NCBI GenBank assembly: GCA_002428225.1
Contig: DIUD01000043.1
Location: 1 to 41,653 of the forward strand
From: Roseovarius sp. UBA6167
GTDB taxonomy: Bacteria; Pseudomonadota; Alphaproteobacteria; Rhodobacterales; Rhodobacteraceae
DNA length: 41,653 nt
Direction of reading: 5' to 3'
Shown: positions 7,196 to 16,800 of the stretch, in pieces
Layout of the letters: each line of letters opens with the position of its first letter
Position numbering within the stretch: the stretch's first letter is position 1
Translations under genes and position numbers: made by a program
Notes under the pieces: generated by a model
The model's database searches: none
What the model saw: only the letters and a program-made list of their open reading frames with translations
Told to the model about the DNA's origin: nothing

Positions 7196-8577
7196 GGCAG
7201 AACCCCGCGCTCGTCCGGCGTCACCTGCAAGCGCCGCTCCAGCGGCGGGACCGAGCGTTGGTGACACTCGGCGCGCTCGCAGATGCGGCACGAAATCCCG
7301 ATCGGCTCGAACGCACGCGCATTGCTCACGTCGAGATCGTCGGCATAGACCAGATCGCCCGCGTGGCGCACCTCGCAGCCAAGCGCGATGGCGAACCGCC
7401 GCACCGGCGCGCCGAAACTGCCGCCGGGTTTCGACACGTCGCGCGCAAGGCTGATATAGCGCACGCCGTCCGGCGTCTCGGCCAGCTGGCGCAGGAACCG
7501 CCCCGGCGTCTCGAACGCGCGATGCACGTTCCACAAGGGGCACGCGCCCCCGAAGCGCGCGAATTGCAGCCGCGTGGCGGAATGGCGCTTGGTGATCGTG
7601 CCCGCCTGATCGACCCGCACGAAAAAGAACGGAATACCCTTGGCACCGGGCCGTTGCAGCGTCGAGAGCCGGTGACAGACCTGCTCGATCGAGGCGCCGA
7701 AGCGCAGCGCGAGCACCTCCAGATCGTGGCGCACCTCCTGCGCCGTGGCCAGAAACGCGCCGTAGGGCATGAGCGCGGCCCCGGCGAAGTAATTGGCCAG
7801 CCCCATCTTGGCGATGGCGCGCGCGGCGTCGGACTGGAACCGCGCGAAATCGAGCGTCGCCTCCAGAAGCTGATCCTGCGTGAGCAGCGCCAGTTGCAAC
7901 AGAAGCTGAAAGCACCGCGTCTCGGGCGCCGTGCGCACCGACAGGGTGAGCGTGCCGGTGGCCCGGTCGAATTGCCGCAGCATCGGTGTATCGGCCTCGG
8001 TCACGCTGATGCCCATTTCGGACAGCCGCCCGATCGCCAGCCCCGCCACCCCGCCGCGCCCCGCACCTGCGGCAAAGCGTTCGGCGGCGTGGTCCACCGC
8101 GTCGATATAGTTGTCGCAATAATGAAAAAAATCGCGCACCTCGTCCCACGGGCTCGACTGGCCGCGCGCATCCTCGCGCCCCAGGGCCTCGTCAAGCGAT
8201 GCCAGCCGCTCATGGGTCTGCCGATAGGCGCTGTGCAACTCCAGAAACGCCCGTGCCAGCGCCGGCGCATTCGACGCCGCCAGCCGCAGGTCGGCCAAGG
8301 GTGGCGGGTCGTCGCCAAAGACCGGATCGGCGAGCGCCTCGCGCATGTCAGAGACCAGCCGTTCGGCATCGCCGGTGGAAAGCTCGGTCACGTCAAAGCC
8401 GAATTCCCGCGCCAGCGCCAGCACCACCGTGGTCGAAACCGGACGGTTGTTGTTCTCCATCTGGTTGAGATAGGGCAGCGACACGCCCAGCCTGGCCGCG
8501 AAATCCTTTTGCGTCAGCCCCAGCCGCTGCCGCGTCTCGCGCAGCTTGACCCCGGCATAGAGTTTGCGCGTGGCCAT
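7180..8577 (-). CDS. XRE-type short-chain fatty acyl-CoA regulator (ScfR/PccR/RamB family)
   Basis: This 465-residue protein has an N-terminal HTH (about residues 9-62, LRETRQRLGLTQKDFAARLG...SLPYLNQMENNNRPVS). A central IrrE/M78-like region and the DUF2083-type C-terminal part carry the Cys motif C430-x-x-C433-x(4)-C438-H. This layout is that of the ScfR family: RamB of actinobacteria and PccR of Rhodobacter sphaeroides, which control acetate or propionyl-CoA assimilation genes. No carboxylase gene is in the window, so the target is open. It appears self-regulated: TTTGC-type half-sites lie 16-52 bases upstream. The protein's 3' end overlaps the phosphatase gene by 16 bases. Confidence 0.85.
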   Translation of the reverse strand: MATRKLYAGVKLRETRQRLGLTQKDFAARLGVSLPYLNQMENNNRPVSTTVVLALAREFGFDVTELSTGDAERLVSDMREALADPVFGDDPPPLADLRLAASNAPALARAFLELHSAYRQTHERLASLDEALGREDARGQSSPWDEVRDFFHYCDNYIDAVDHAAERFAAGAGRGGVAGLAIGRLSEMGISVTEADTPMLRQFDRATGTLTLSVRTAPETRCFQLLLQLALLTQDQLLEATLDFARFQSDAARAIAKMGLANYFAGAALMPYGAFLATAQEVRHDLEVLALRFGASIEQVCHRLSTLQRPGAKGIPFFFVRVDQAGTITKRHSATRLQFARFGGACPLWNVHRAFETPGRFLRQLAETPDGVRYISLARDVSKPGGSFGAPVRRFAIALGCEVRHAGDLVYADDLDVSNARAFEPIGISCRICERAECHQRSVPPLERRLQVTPDERGVLPYRVG

Positions 8578-8592
8578 GGTGACGCCCTCTTC

Positions 8593-8629
8593 TTTGCAGA
8601 TTAGCTTGCGCGGATGTTATATTTGCAAA
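8593..8629 (-). promoter_or_regulatory. Candidate ScfR/PccR-type autoregulatory operator
   Basis: A perfect palindrome ATTTGCAAAT occupies 8621-8630. Nearer the gene, TTTGCAGA (8593-8600) is followed after 4 bases by CTTGCGCG (8605-8612), a degenerate form of the TTTGCAAA-N4-TTTGCAAA site that I recall for PccR. Both lie within 55 bases of the regulator's start codon. Binding is inferred. Confidence 0.5.
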
Positions 8630-8630
8630 T

Positions 8631-8959
8631 CAGTTCGGACAAGCGGTTTGCCCGCCGGTTTTCGGCGTTCCGGCGTGGCCGGTCCTCGTCCGTCGATTGT
8701 CGCCGGGGTCCGGCCTGCCCGGCAGCCCGGCGCACCGGCGCGCGCCATCGGCAAGGGCCGTCCGTATCACGCAGACCCCGACCGTTGCGAATCTTGTGCC
8801 GGCCGGCGAACTCTGGCATGAGTATTTGACGCAGATCAGAAATTCGACAAGGATCCGTGTTGCCGTCCCGGGCGCGCAAGGCCGACGCAAGGCCCCAGGG
8901 CAGGGGCAACCGCCCGGTTCTCGGCATCGGACTTCGCCCAAGGGAGCGAACGCACCGCC
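8631..8959. other. Intergenic region between the regulator and ftsH
   Basis: No gene is supported here. The short frames are GC-driven. The region must hold both divergent promoters. A possible ftsH -35 is TTGACG at 8826-8831, but there is no convincing -10 at 16-18 bases. A GGGAG at 8941-8945 is the only ribosome-binding-like sequence before ftsH. Confidence 0.4.
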
Positions 8960-10777
8960 ATGGACAGGAAGCAGACGATACAGGTTTGGTATTTCCTTAC
9001 CGCATTCATGGTGCTGCTGCTGGTGCAATCCTGGGTCTCGCAGGCGACGGTCACCGAGCGCATCCCCTACAGCACGTTTCTGGAGTATCTCGAGCAGGAT
9101 CGCCTCGCCTCGGTCACCGTTCGCGCAGAGCAGATCGAGGGCCGCTATCGCGAACCGATCGACGGCAACACCCATTTCATAACCAATATCGTGCCTTCCG
9201 ACCTGACGGAGCGGCTGGAACGCTCCAGGGCGGAATTCGACGGCACGGTGCAGAACACCTTCCTCAGCGCGCTGCTGTCCTGGGTGGTGCCGGTGCTGCT
9301 GATCTTCGCGCTATGGAGTTTCTTCCTGCGCGGGATGATCGAGCGGCAGGGCATGGGCGGCATGATGAATATCGGCAAGTCGCGCGCCAAGGTCTATGTC
9401 GAGCGCGACACCGGCGTGACCTTCGACGACGTGGCCGGCGTGGACGAGGCCAAGGCCGAACTCAGGGAGATCGTCGATTTCCTCAAGGAGCCCGAAAAAT
9501 ACGGCCGCCTCGGCGCGCGCATCCCCAAGGGCATTCTGCTTGTCGGACCGCCGGGCACCGGCAAGACGCTGTTTGCCCGTGCCATCGCCGGTGAGGCGGG
9601 GGTGCCGTTCTTTTCCATTTCGGGCAGCGAGTTCGTCGAGATGTTCGTGGGCGTCGGCGCGGCGCGGGTGCGCGATCTGTTCGATCAGGCGCGCAAGGCC
9701 GCGCCCTGCATCATCTTCATCGACGAGCTCGATGCGCTGGGCCGCCGGCGCAGCATAGGCGGCTTTGGCGGGGGGCATGACGAAAAGGAACAGACGCTCA
9801 ACCAGCTTCTGGCCGAGCTTGACGGGTTCGACCCGCGCGAGCGGATCGTGCTTCTGGCGGCCACCAACCGGCCGGAAATACTCGACCCGGCGCTGATGCG
9901 GGCGGGCCGGTTCGACCGGCAGGTGGTGGTGGACCGTCCCGACAAGACCGGGCGGGCGGCGATCGTGCGTGTGCATTTGCGCAAGGTCGAGGTCGATCCC
10001 GGCCTCGATGTCGATGCCGTGGCGGGGCTGACGCCGGGCTTTACCGGGGCCGAGCTTGCCAATCTGGTGAACGAGGCGGCGATCCACGCCACGCGCCGCG
10101 GGGCCAGCCGCGTGACGATGGAGGATATCACCTGCGCGCTGGAGCGCGTCGTGGCCGGGATGGAGCGAAAGGGGCGGCTGCTCAACGCCCGCGAGCGCGA
10201 GACCGTGGCCTGGCACGAGATGGGCCATGCGCTGGCCGCCGCCTGTCTGCCCGGCGCCGATCCGGTGCACAAGGTCTCGATCATCCCGCGCACCATCGGC
10301 GCGCTGGGATATACGCTCACCCGTCCGACCGAGGACCGCTTTCTCATCACCCGCTCCGAGCTCGGGAACCGCATGGTGATGCTGTTGGCGGGCCGCGCGG
10401 CGGAGGAAATTCGTTTTGGCGAATGGTCAACCGGTGCGGCGGATGACCTGGTGCGCGCCACCGACATCGCGCGCCAGATCGTGACCCGTTTCGGAATGCA
10501 CGAGGCGCTGGGGCTGGCCGTGCTGGAACAGGATCGCGGCGGGTATCTCGGCGAGGACAAGGTCAGCTTCACGCCGCGCGACCATTCGGAGGCCACCGCC
10601 CGCGAGGTCGATCTGGCCGTGCGCGCGCAGCTCGATGCGGCGTATCAGCGGGCGATCGGCCTGTTGCGCGAGAATCACGACGATCTGGAGGCCGGAGCGC
10701 GCCTGCTGCTCGAGCGCGAGACCATCACGCCCGAGGATTTCGCCCCCCTGAAACCCCGAAAGGACGTTGCCGCATGA
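8960..10777 (+). CDS. ftsH: ATP-dependent zinc metalloprotease FtsH (paralogue type, HEMGH)
   Basis: This is a 605-residue membrane AAA+ protease. Transmembrane helices lie near residues 9-29 and 106-124 with a periplasmic domain between. Walker A is GPPGTGKT (196-203), Walker B IIFIDE (251-256), the pore motif FVG (229-231) and the second region of homology ATNRP...GRFDR (301-320). The zinc site is H419-E420-M-G-H423 with D496 as likely third ligand. Housekeeping FtsH normally has HEAGH and is about 640 residues. The Met and the short C-terminus suggest a second, specialised FtsH. Its stop overlaps the ATG of a PHA synthase gene (ATGA, 10774-10777), so the two are made together. The natural substrate is unknown. 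It may act on PHA-related or stress proteins, which is inference. Confidence 0.9.
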   Translation: MDRKQTIQVWYFLTAFMVLLLVQSWVSQATVTERIPYSTFLEYLEQDRLASVTVRAEQIEGRYREPIDGNTHFITNIVPSDLTERLERSRAEFDGTVQNTFLSALLSWVVPVLLIFALWSFFLRGMIERQGMGGMMNIGKSRAKVYVERDTGVTFDDVAGVDEAKAELREIVDFLKEPEKYGRLGARIPKGILLVGPPGTGKTLFARAIAGEAGVPFFSISGSEFVEMFVGVGAARVRDLFDQARKAAPCIIFIDELDALGRRRSIGGFGGGHDEKEQTLNQLLAELDGFDPRERIVLLAATNRPEILDPALMRAGRFDRQVVVDRPDKTGRAAIVRVHLRKVEVDPGLDVDAVAGLTPGFTGAELANLVNEAAIHATRRGASRVTMEDITCALERVVAGMERKGRLLNARERETVAWHEMGHALAAACLPGADPVHKVSIIPRTIGALGYTLTRPTEDRFLITRSELGNRMVMLLAGRAAEEIRFGEWSTGAADDLVRATDIARQIVTRFGMHEALGLAVLEQDRGGYLGEDKVSFTPRDHSEATAREVDLAVRAQLDAAYQRAIGLLRENHDDLEAGARLLLERETITPEDFAPLKPRKDVAA

Positions 10778-12603
10778 CCCTTACACCAATCCGCAAACGC
10801 GCGCGTTCCGCCGCGGCAGAGGCCGCCAGCGCACAACTTCCCGCCACGGTGCCGCCTGCGCCCCAGGCCGTATCCAAGCAGGGGGAGGAGCATCATCACG
10901 CCGCCCTCGACCGCAGCGCCATGGCCAGCCTTGCGCGTTTTACCGGCGGGCTGTCGCCGCACGCGATGATCGACGCCTGGACTGACTGGGCCATGCACCT
11001 GGGCCGCGCTCCGGGGCGGCAGCTGGAACTGCTGGAGAGGGTGCGCTGCAATGTGATGAAGCTGTCGCAATACAGCGTCGCGCAGATGGTCGGGGCGGCG
11101 CCGGAAAAACCGTTTCAGCCCGGGCCATACGACACGCGCTGGTCGCATGAGGGCTGGGACAAGGCACCGTTCTCGCTCTGGCAGCAGGGATTTCTGTCCA
11201 CACAGGACTGGTGGCACGCCGCCACTTCGGACTTGCGCGGATTGCGAAAGCAGAACGCGGAGCGGGTCGGCTTTTTCATGCGCCAGCTTCTCGACACCGT
11301 GTCGCCGTCGAATTTTCCCGCGCTCAACCCCGAGATCATCGAGAAGACGCGCATCACCGCCGGGCGTAACCTGATTGAGGGGGCCGCGCAGTATATCGAC
11401 GATGCCCGCCACATCCTCGCGCAGGAACATCGCCCCGTGCCCGAGCAATTCGCGCTAGGCAAGGTGCTGGCCTGCACGCCGGGCAAGGTGGTCTGGCGCA
11501 ACGAGTTGATGGAGCTGATCCAGTATTCCCCCACCACCGACACGGTGCAGGCCGAGCCGGTGCTGATCGTGCCGGCCTGGATCATGAAATACTATATCCT
11601 CGATCTTTCGCCCGGGAATTCCTATATCCGCTGGCTGGTCGGGCAGGGCTATACGGTATTCTGCATCTCGTGGATCAATCCCGGCGCCGAACATGCGGAA
11701 CTGTCGCTGGAGGATTACCGCAAGCAGGGCATCATGCAGGCGCTCGACGTGATCAACGAGATCGTGCCAGGGCAGAAGGTCCATGCCAACGGCTATTGCC
11801 TAGGCGGCACGCTGCTGGGGATCGCGGCGGCGGCGATGGCGCGCGACGGAGACGATCGCCTCACCTCGGTCACGCTGATGGCGGCGCAGCTCGATTTCGC
11901 CGAAGCGGGCGAGTTGCTGCTCTTTCTCGACGAAAGCCAGGTCGCCTTTCTCGAGGATCTGATGTGGTCGCAAGGCTATCTCGACCGGCCGCAGATGTCG
12001 GGGGCCTTTGCCGCGATCCGCGCAGAGGATCTGATCTGGTCGCGCGCCGTGCGGCGCTATTTCCTGGGCGAGCCTGACCTGCCCACCGATATCACCGTCT
12101 GGGTCAATGACACCACGCGGATGCCCGCGCGGATGCATTCGGAATATCTGCGCGGCATATTCCTCGAAAACCGCATCACGGCGGGGCGCTTTGCCGTCGA
12201 GGACCAAGTGATCGCGCTCAAGGACATCAGCGTGCCGATCTTCGTCATCGGCACCGAAACCGATCACATCGCGCCGTGGCGCTCGGTCTACAAGACCGCG
12301 CTCTTTACCGATTGCGACATGCATTTCCTTCTGACCAAGGGCGGCCACAATAGCGGTATCCTGTCAGAGCCGGGCCACAAGGGGCGGCATTACCGGGCCG
12401 GTCACCGGCCTGCCGGCGCGCTCTACCGCGATCCCGATACCTGGCTTGCGGCGCATGAGCCGGTGCAAGGATCCTGGTGGCCGGAATGGGGGCGATGGCT
12501 GGCGCGTCACAGCAGCGGGGAGGTGCCCGCGCGTGCGCCCGGCGGCCACCCGGACTATCCCGTTCTCGGGAATGCGCCGGGGACATATATCCATCAGACC
12601 TGA
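10774..12603 (+). CDS. phaC: Poly(3-hydroxyalkanoate) synthase, class I-like
   Basis: This 609-residue protein polymerises 3-hydroxyacyl-CoA into storage polyester. The N-terminal PhaC domain is followed by an alpha/beta-hydrolase core. The lipase-like box is G-Y-C342-L-G-G with Cys as nucleophile. The catalytic Asp is D497 (TETDHIAPW) and the His is H525 (TKGGHNSGILSEPGH). NDTTRMPARMH (445-455) is also family-typical. KGGHNSGI...PGH differs from the SGHIAG form of the main class I enzyme, so this is probably an additional paralogue. The first 45 residues are Ala/Pro-rich and low in complexity. It is coupled by ATGA to the preceding FtsH gene. No phasin, phaA or phaB lies nearby. Confidence 0.87.
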   Translation: MTLTPIRKRARSAAAEAASAQLPATVPPAPQAVSKQGEEHHHAALDRSAMASLARFTGGLSPHAMIDAWTDWAMHLGRAPGRQLELLERVRCNVMKLSQYSVAQMVGAAPEKPFQPGPYDTRWSHEGWDKAPFSLWQQGFLSTQDWWHAATSDLRGLRKQNAERVGFFMRQLLDTVSPSNFPALNPEIIEKTRITAGRNLIEGAAQYIDDARHILAQEHRPVPEQFALGKVLACTPGKVVWRNELMELIQYSPTTDTVQAEPVLIVPAWIMKYYILDLSPGNSYIRWLVGQGYTVFCISWINPGAEHAELSLEDYRKQGIMQALDVINEIVPGQKVHANGYCLGGTLLGIAAAAMARDGDDRLTSVTLMAAQLDFAEAGELLLFLDESQVAFLEDLMWSQGYLDRPQMSGAFAAIRAEDLIWSRAVRRYFLGEPDLPTDITVWVNDTTRMPARMHSEYLRGIFLENRITAGRFAVEDQVIALKDISVPIFVIGTETDHIAPWRSVYKTALFTDCDMHFLLTKGGHNSGILSEPGHKGRHYRAGHRPAGALYRDPDTWLAAHEPVQGSWWPEWGRWLARHSSGEVPARAPGGHPDYPVLGNAPGTYIHQT

Positions 12604-12659
12604 TACAGATGTCGTGCCGTCCGCCGTCGCGTCCGGCGGGCTTCGGTCGATCACTGTCG

Positions 12660-12691
12660 GCGACCGCTTGCCGAGCGCGACCGCTTGCCGA
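12660..12691 (+). repeat. 15-base direct repeat upstream of the RND operon
   Basis: GCGACCGCTTGCCGA occurs exactly twice, at 12660-12674 and 12677-12691 (17-base period), ending about 20 bases before a candidate promoter. It could be a tandem regulator-binding site. No regulator gene is adjacent. Confidence 0.45.
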
Positions 12692-12709
12692 TCACGGCCG
12701 GGCGGCGCG

Positions 12710-12736
12710 TTGACTTGGTGGGGCAGAGGGTATAGC
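12710..12736 (+). promoter_or_regulatory. Candidate promoter of the RND efflux operon
   Basis: TTGACT (12710-12715) and TATAGC (12731-12736) are good hexamers. The 15-base spacer is shorter than usual. The predicted start is near 12743, about 30 bases before the adaptor gene. Confidence 0.4.
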
Positions 12737-12773
12737 TCCACGGTGATTTTGTATGTTACGCCACGGGGACCGC

Positions 12774-13871
12774 ATGACCAAGCGTCTGATCGTCGCAATC
12801 GTTCTCCTGGCGGTCGTCGCGGGGGGGCTTGTCGGCTTCAATCTCTTTCGCGACCGCATGATCGAGCAGGCCCTCGCCAACCGCGCGGCGGCCCCGATCC
12901 CGGTGGAAACGATCACCACCGAAGCCATTGCATGGAAACCCATGATTTCGGCGATCGGCACGATCAACGCTGCGCAAGGCGTCGAACTGACGGTCGAGTC
13001 GGCGGGTATCTTGCGCGAAATCGGGTTCGAGGCGAATGCCGATGTCGAGGCGGGACAGGTTCTGTTGCGTCTCGACGACGAGGTGCAGAAGGCCGACCTG
13101 GCCGCCGCGCGCAGCCGGCTGGAACTCGACCGCACGACGCTCGCCCGCGAACGGGAATTGCAAAGCCGGGGCGTCGCCAGCGAGTCGCGCTTCGACCAGG
13201 CGCTCGCCGCCTACAGTTCCGCCGAGGCGCAGCTCGCCCGCGCGGAGGCGGTGATCGCGCAGCGTCGGTTGATTGCGCCCTTTGACGGCACCATCGGCCT
13301 GCCCCGCGTGGATCCCGGCGCCTATGTCTCGCCCGGCACGATCATAGCGACCCTGCAGGATCTGGACCGGATGCGGGTGGATTTCAGCCTTCCAGAACAG
13401 ACCCTGCCCTCGCTCTTCATCGGGCAGGGGCTGCAAGCGCGCATCGACGGCGAAGCGCGGGCTTTCAATGGCGAGATCACCGGCATAGATCCGCGCGTCG
13501 ATCCCGGCTCGCGCATGGTCGCGGTGCGCGGTCGGATCGACAATCCCGAGCGGGCGCTGACGCCGGGCCAGTTCACCCGGTTGCAGATCGACCTGCCCGT
13601 CGAAGACGGCGTGATCGCCGTGCCGCAGAGCGCGGTGACAATCAGTCTCTACGGTGATTTCGTCTATGTCGTGCGCCCGCGCGAGAAGGATCCCGACATG
13701 CTCGAGGCGCGGCAGGTTTTCGTCACGCCAGGGCGCCGCAGTAACGGGGATATCGAGATCGTCAGGGGGCTGGACGTCGGTGAGCGGATTATCGTCTCCG
13801 GGCAGAACCGGCTGTCGAACCGGGCGCCTGTGACCCTCGCCGAGACCAGGGCGCCGGTGGCGGGGCCATGA
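12774..13871 (+). CDS. RND efflux periplasmic adaptor (HlyD/MexA family)
   Basis: This is a 365-residue membrane-fusion protein. A single N-terminal helix (about residues 3-22, KRLIVAIVLLAVVAGGLVG) anchors it. It is followed by a barrel-sandwich/lipoyl half near 60-90, a short helical hairpin near 95-155 (LELDRTTLARERELQSRGV), the second lipoyl half (LIAPFDGTIGLPRVDPGAYV, about 163-182), a beta-barrel and the membrane-proximal domain. It links the inner-membrane pump encoded next to an outer-membrane channel. No channel gene is present here. The ATG at 12774, after GGGGACC, is preferred to an in-frame ATG at 12753 that lacks a ribosome-binding site. Its stop overlaps the pump's ATG (ATGA, 13868-13871). 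Confidence 0.9.
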   Translation: MTKRLIVAIVLLAVVAGGLVGFNLFRDRMIEQALANRAAAPIPVETITTEAIAWKPMISAIGTINAAQGVELTVESAGILREIGFEANADVEAGQVLLRLDDEVQKADLAAARSRLELDRTTLARERELQSRGVASESRFDQALAAYSSAEAQLARAEAVIAQRRLIAPFDGTIGLPRVDPGAYVSPGTIIATLQDLDRMRVDFSLPEQTLPSLFIGQGLQARIDGEARAFNGEITGIDPRVDPGSRMVAVRGRIDNPERALTPGQFTRLQIDLPVEDGVIAVPQSAVTISLYGDFVYVVRPREKDPDMLEARQVFVTPGRRSNGDIEIVRGLDVGERIIVSGQNRLSNRAPVTLAETRAPVAGP

Positions 13872-16800
13872 GCCTCTCGGACCCGTTCATCCGCCGGCCG
13901 GTCGGCGCCACTGTTCTGGGGCTGATGATCCTGCTTCTGGGCCTGATGGGCGCCTTCGGTCTGCAGACCCGGCAGTATCCGGAGGTCGATGAGACGGTGA
14001 TAACCGTGACCACCGTCTATCCCGGCGCCTCGGCCGAGCTGATGCAGGGCTTTGTCAGCGCGCCGATCTCGGCTGCCGTGGCCGCGACCGAGGGGGTGGA
14101 CTACGTCTCCAGCCTGTCGCGCACCTCGGCCTCGGTCGTGACGGTGCACATGAACCTCGGCGAGGATCCCGATATCGCTCTGACCGAGGTAATGTCCAAG
14201 GTGCAGGAAGTCCGCTCGCGCCTGCCCGATGACGCAGAGGACCCGGCCATCGTCAAGGGAACGGGGCAGACCTTTGCGACGATGTATCTGGCAGTCCAGA
14301 ACCCCGCGATGACCGCCGAACAGGTCACCGAATATATCGAGCGCGTGATCGTGCCGCGCATGTCCACGATCGAGGGCGTGGCCGAGAGCCAGGTTCTGGG
14401 CGCGGCGAATTACGCCATGCGCGTCTGGATCGACCCGGTCCGGCTGGCCGGCCAGGGACTGACCGCAGGCGAGGTCGCCCAGGCGATCAATGCGGCAAAC
14501 TTTCTGGCGGCGCCGGGGCGCACGCGCAACGAACTGGTCGGCCACCCGATCACGATGGACTCGACCCTGCAGACGCCCGAAACCTTCGGTGCGCTGCCGG
14601 TGGCCGGATCGGGCACCGAGGTTGTGCGCCTGCGCGACGTGGCGCGGATCGAGCTTGCCGCCGCCTCGACCGACACGGTGGTGACATTCAACGGACAGCC
14701 CGGCACCTTCATCGGCGTCTTTCCCAACCCCAGTGCGAACCCGCTGGAGGTCTCGGCGGCGGTGTTGAGCGAACTGCCGGCGCTGCAGGCCAGCCTGCCG
14801 GACGGCATGACAATAGGGCTGATGTACGACTCGACCGAGCAGATCTCGGCCTCGATCGACGAGGTGCTGATTACCATCGTGCTGACCACCGCCATCGTCG
14901 GGGTGATCATCCTTCTGTTTCTGGGGTCCGTCCGCTCGGTCTCGATCCCGCTGGTGGCGATCCCGCTGTCGCTGGTGGGAACGCTCTTCATCCTGTTCCT
15001 GATGGGCTATTCGATCAACCTGCTGACGCTTCTGGCCCTGGTGCTTGCGATTGGTCTGGTGGTGGATGACGCGATCATCGTGGTCGAGAACGTGCAGCGG
15101 CACATCGAGGAAGGAAAGAGCCCGATGCAGGCGGCATTTACCGCCATGCAGGAATTGTCGGTGGCGATCATCGCCATGCTGACAACGCTTTTCGCGGTCT
15201 TTCTGCCCCTGTTCTTTACCGGCGGGCTGACAGGCGCCCTGTTTCGAGAGTTCGCCGCGGCGCTGACCGCCGCGGTGTTCATCTCGGGCGTGGTCGCGCT
15301 TACCATCTCGCCGATGATGGCGGCGCGGGTGTTGCCTTCGGGCGGCGGGGGAAACCGTTTCCAGCGCGCCCTCGACGAGAACTTCACGCGGCTGGAAAAC
15401 TGGTATGCGCGTCAGCTCGAGACCTCGTTGAGTTTCGCGCCGGTCACGGCGCTGGTGGTCGCGGGGCTGATCGGGGTGACGGGTTTTCTGTTTCTCAACA
15501 CCTCGTCAGAGCTTGCCCCCGAGGAGGATGTCGGCGCGCTGTTCTCCTTTATCAACGCCCCGTCCTACGCGACAATCGACTACACCAGCCACTATGTGAC
15601 GCAAATGCGCGAGCGGACCAGGGATTTGCCCGAGTTGGACGCGAGTTTCTCGGTCGCAGGGTTTGGCGGGCAGACCAATTCCGGCATCATGCTCTGGGCC
15701 TTCACGGACTGGGCCGAACGTGACCGCGATCAGCTTGAGCTGCGACAGGATTTGCAGGCGCGAATTGCCCCCATCGCCGGTGTTCAGGCCTTTGTCTTTT
15801 CGCCCCCTTCGTTGCCGGGCGCGGGTGGCGGTCTGCCGATTTCGCTGGTGATCCAGTCCACCGGCAATCCCGCGACCGTCTTTGAGGTCAGCGACCGCAT
15901 CCACCGCGCGGCCGAGCAATCGGGTCGCTTTCTCGTCGTGCAGAATTCGCTGGCCTTCGATACAAGACAGGTCCGCGTCTCCATCGACCGCGACCGGGCG
16001 GCGGCGCTGAACCTGCCGGCCAGCCAGATCGGCCAGGCGCTCAGCCTGCTCGTCGGCGACGGCGCGACGACGCAGTTCGACCGCGACAGCCAGAGCTATG
16101 ACGTCATCATGCAGGTGCCGGCCGAATACCGCGACAATCCCGAGCGGCTGGGCACGTTCTACCTGCGCGCGCATTCGGGCGATCTGGTGCCGCTTTCGGC
16201 GGTGGCGGACATCACGACCGAGGTCGCGCCTCAGGCGATCGAGCAGTTCAACCAGCTCAACTCGGCCACCCTGACGGCGCTGCCGATGATCGGCACTTCG
16301 ACGGGCGACGGGCTGGCCGCGCTGGAAGAGATCGCGCGCGCCGAATTGCCCGACGGGTTCTTCATCGACTACGAAGGCCAGTCGCGGCTCGAAGTGAGCG
16401 AGGGCAACACCGTCGTCGTTGCCTTCGGTCTGGCCATCGTGGTGATCTATCTGGTGCTGGCGGCGCAGTTCGAAAGCTGGCGCGATCCGCTTATCATCCT
16501 GATGTCGGTGCCGCTGTCGATCTTTGCCGTGATGGTGCCGCTCAATTTCGGCCTGGCGACGCTGAACATCTATACGCAGGTGGGGATGATCACGCTGATC
16601 GGGTTGATTACCAAGCACGGGATCCTGCTGGTGGAGTTCGCCAATCAGTTGCGAACCGAGCGCCTTCCCGATCGGGCCGAGGCGATGGTCGCCGCCTCTC
16701 GGCTGCGCCTGCGTCCGATCCTTATGACCACCGCGGCGACCGCGCTCGGTGTGGTGCCGCTGATGATGGCCCAGGGTGCCGGGGCCGAGGCGCGCTTTGC

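Noticed and set aside
6272..8149. Minus-strand open frame of 625 codons over the phosphatase and regulator genes
   Set aside because: It crosses an unrelated plus gene and lies out of frame with the regulator. Composition is typical of a shadow frame.
13664..15103. Minus-strand open frame opposite the RND pump
   Set aside because: Arg/His/Gln-rich shadow of a clear transporter gene.
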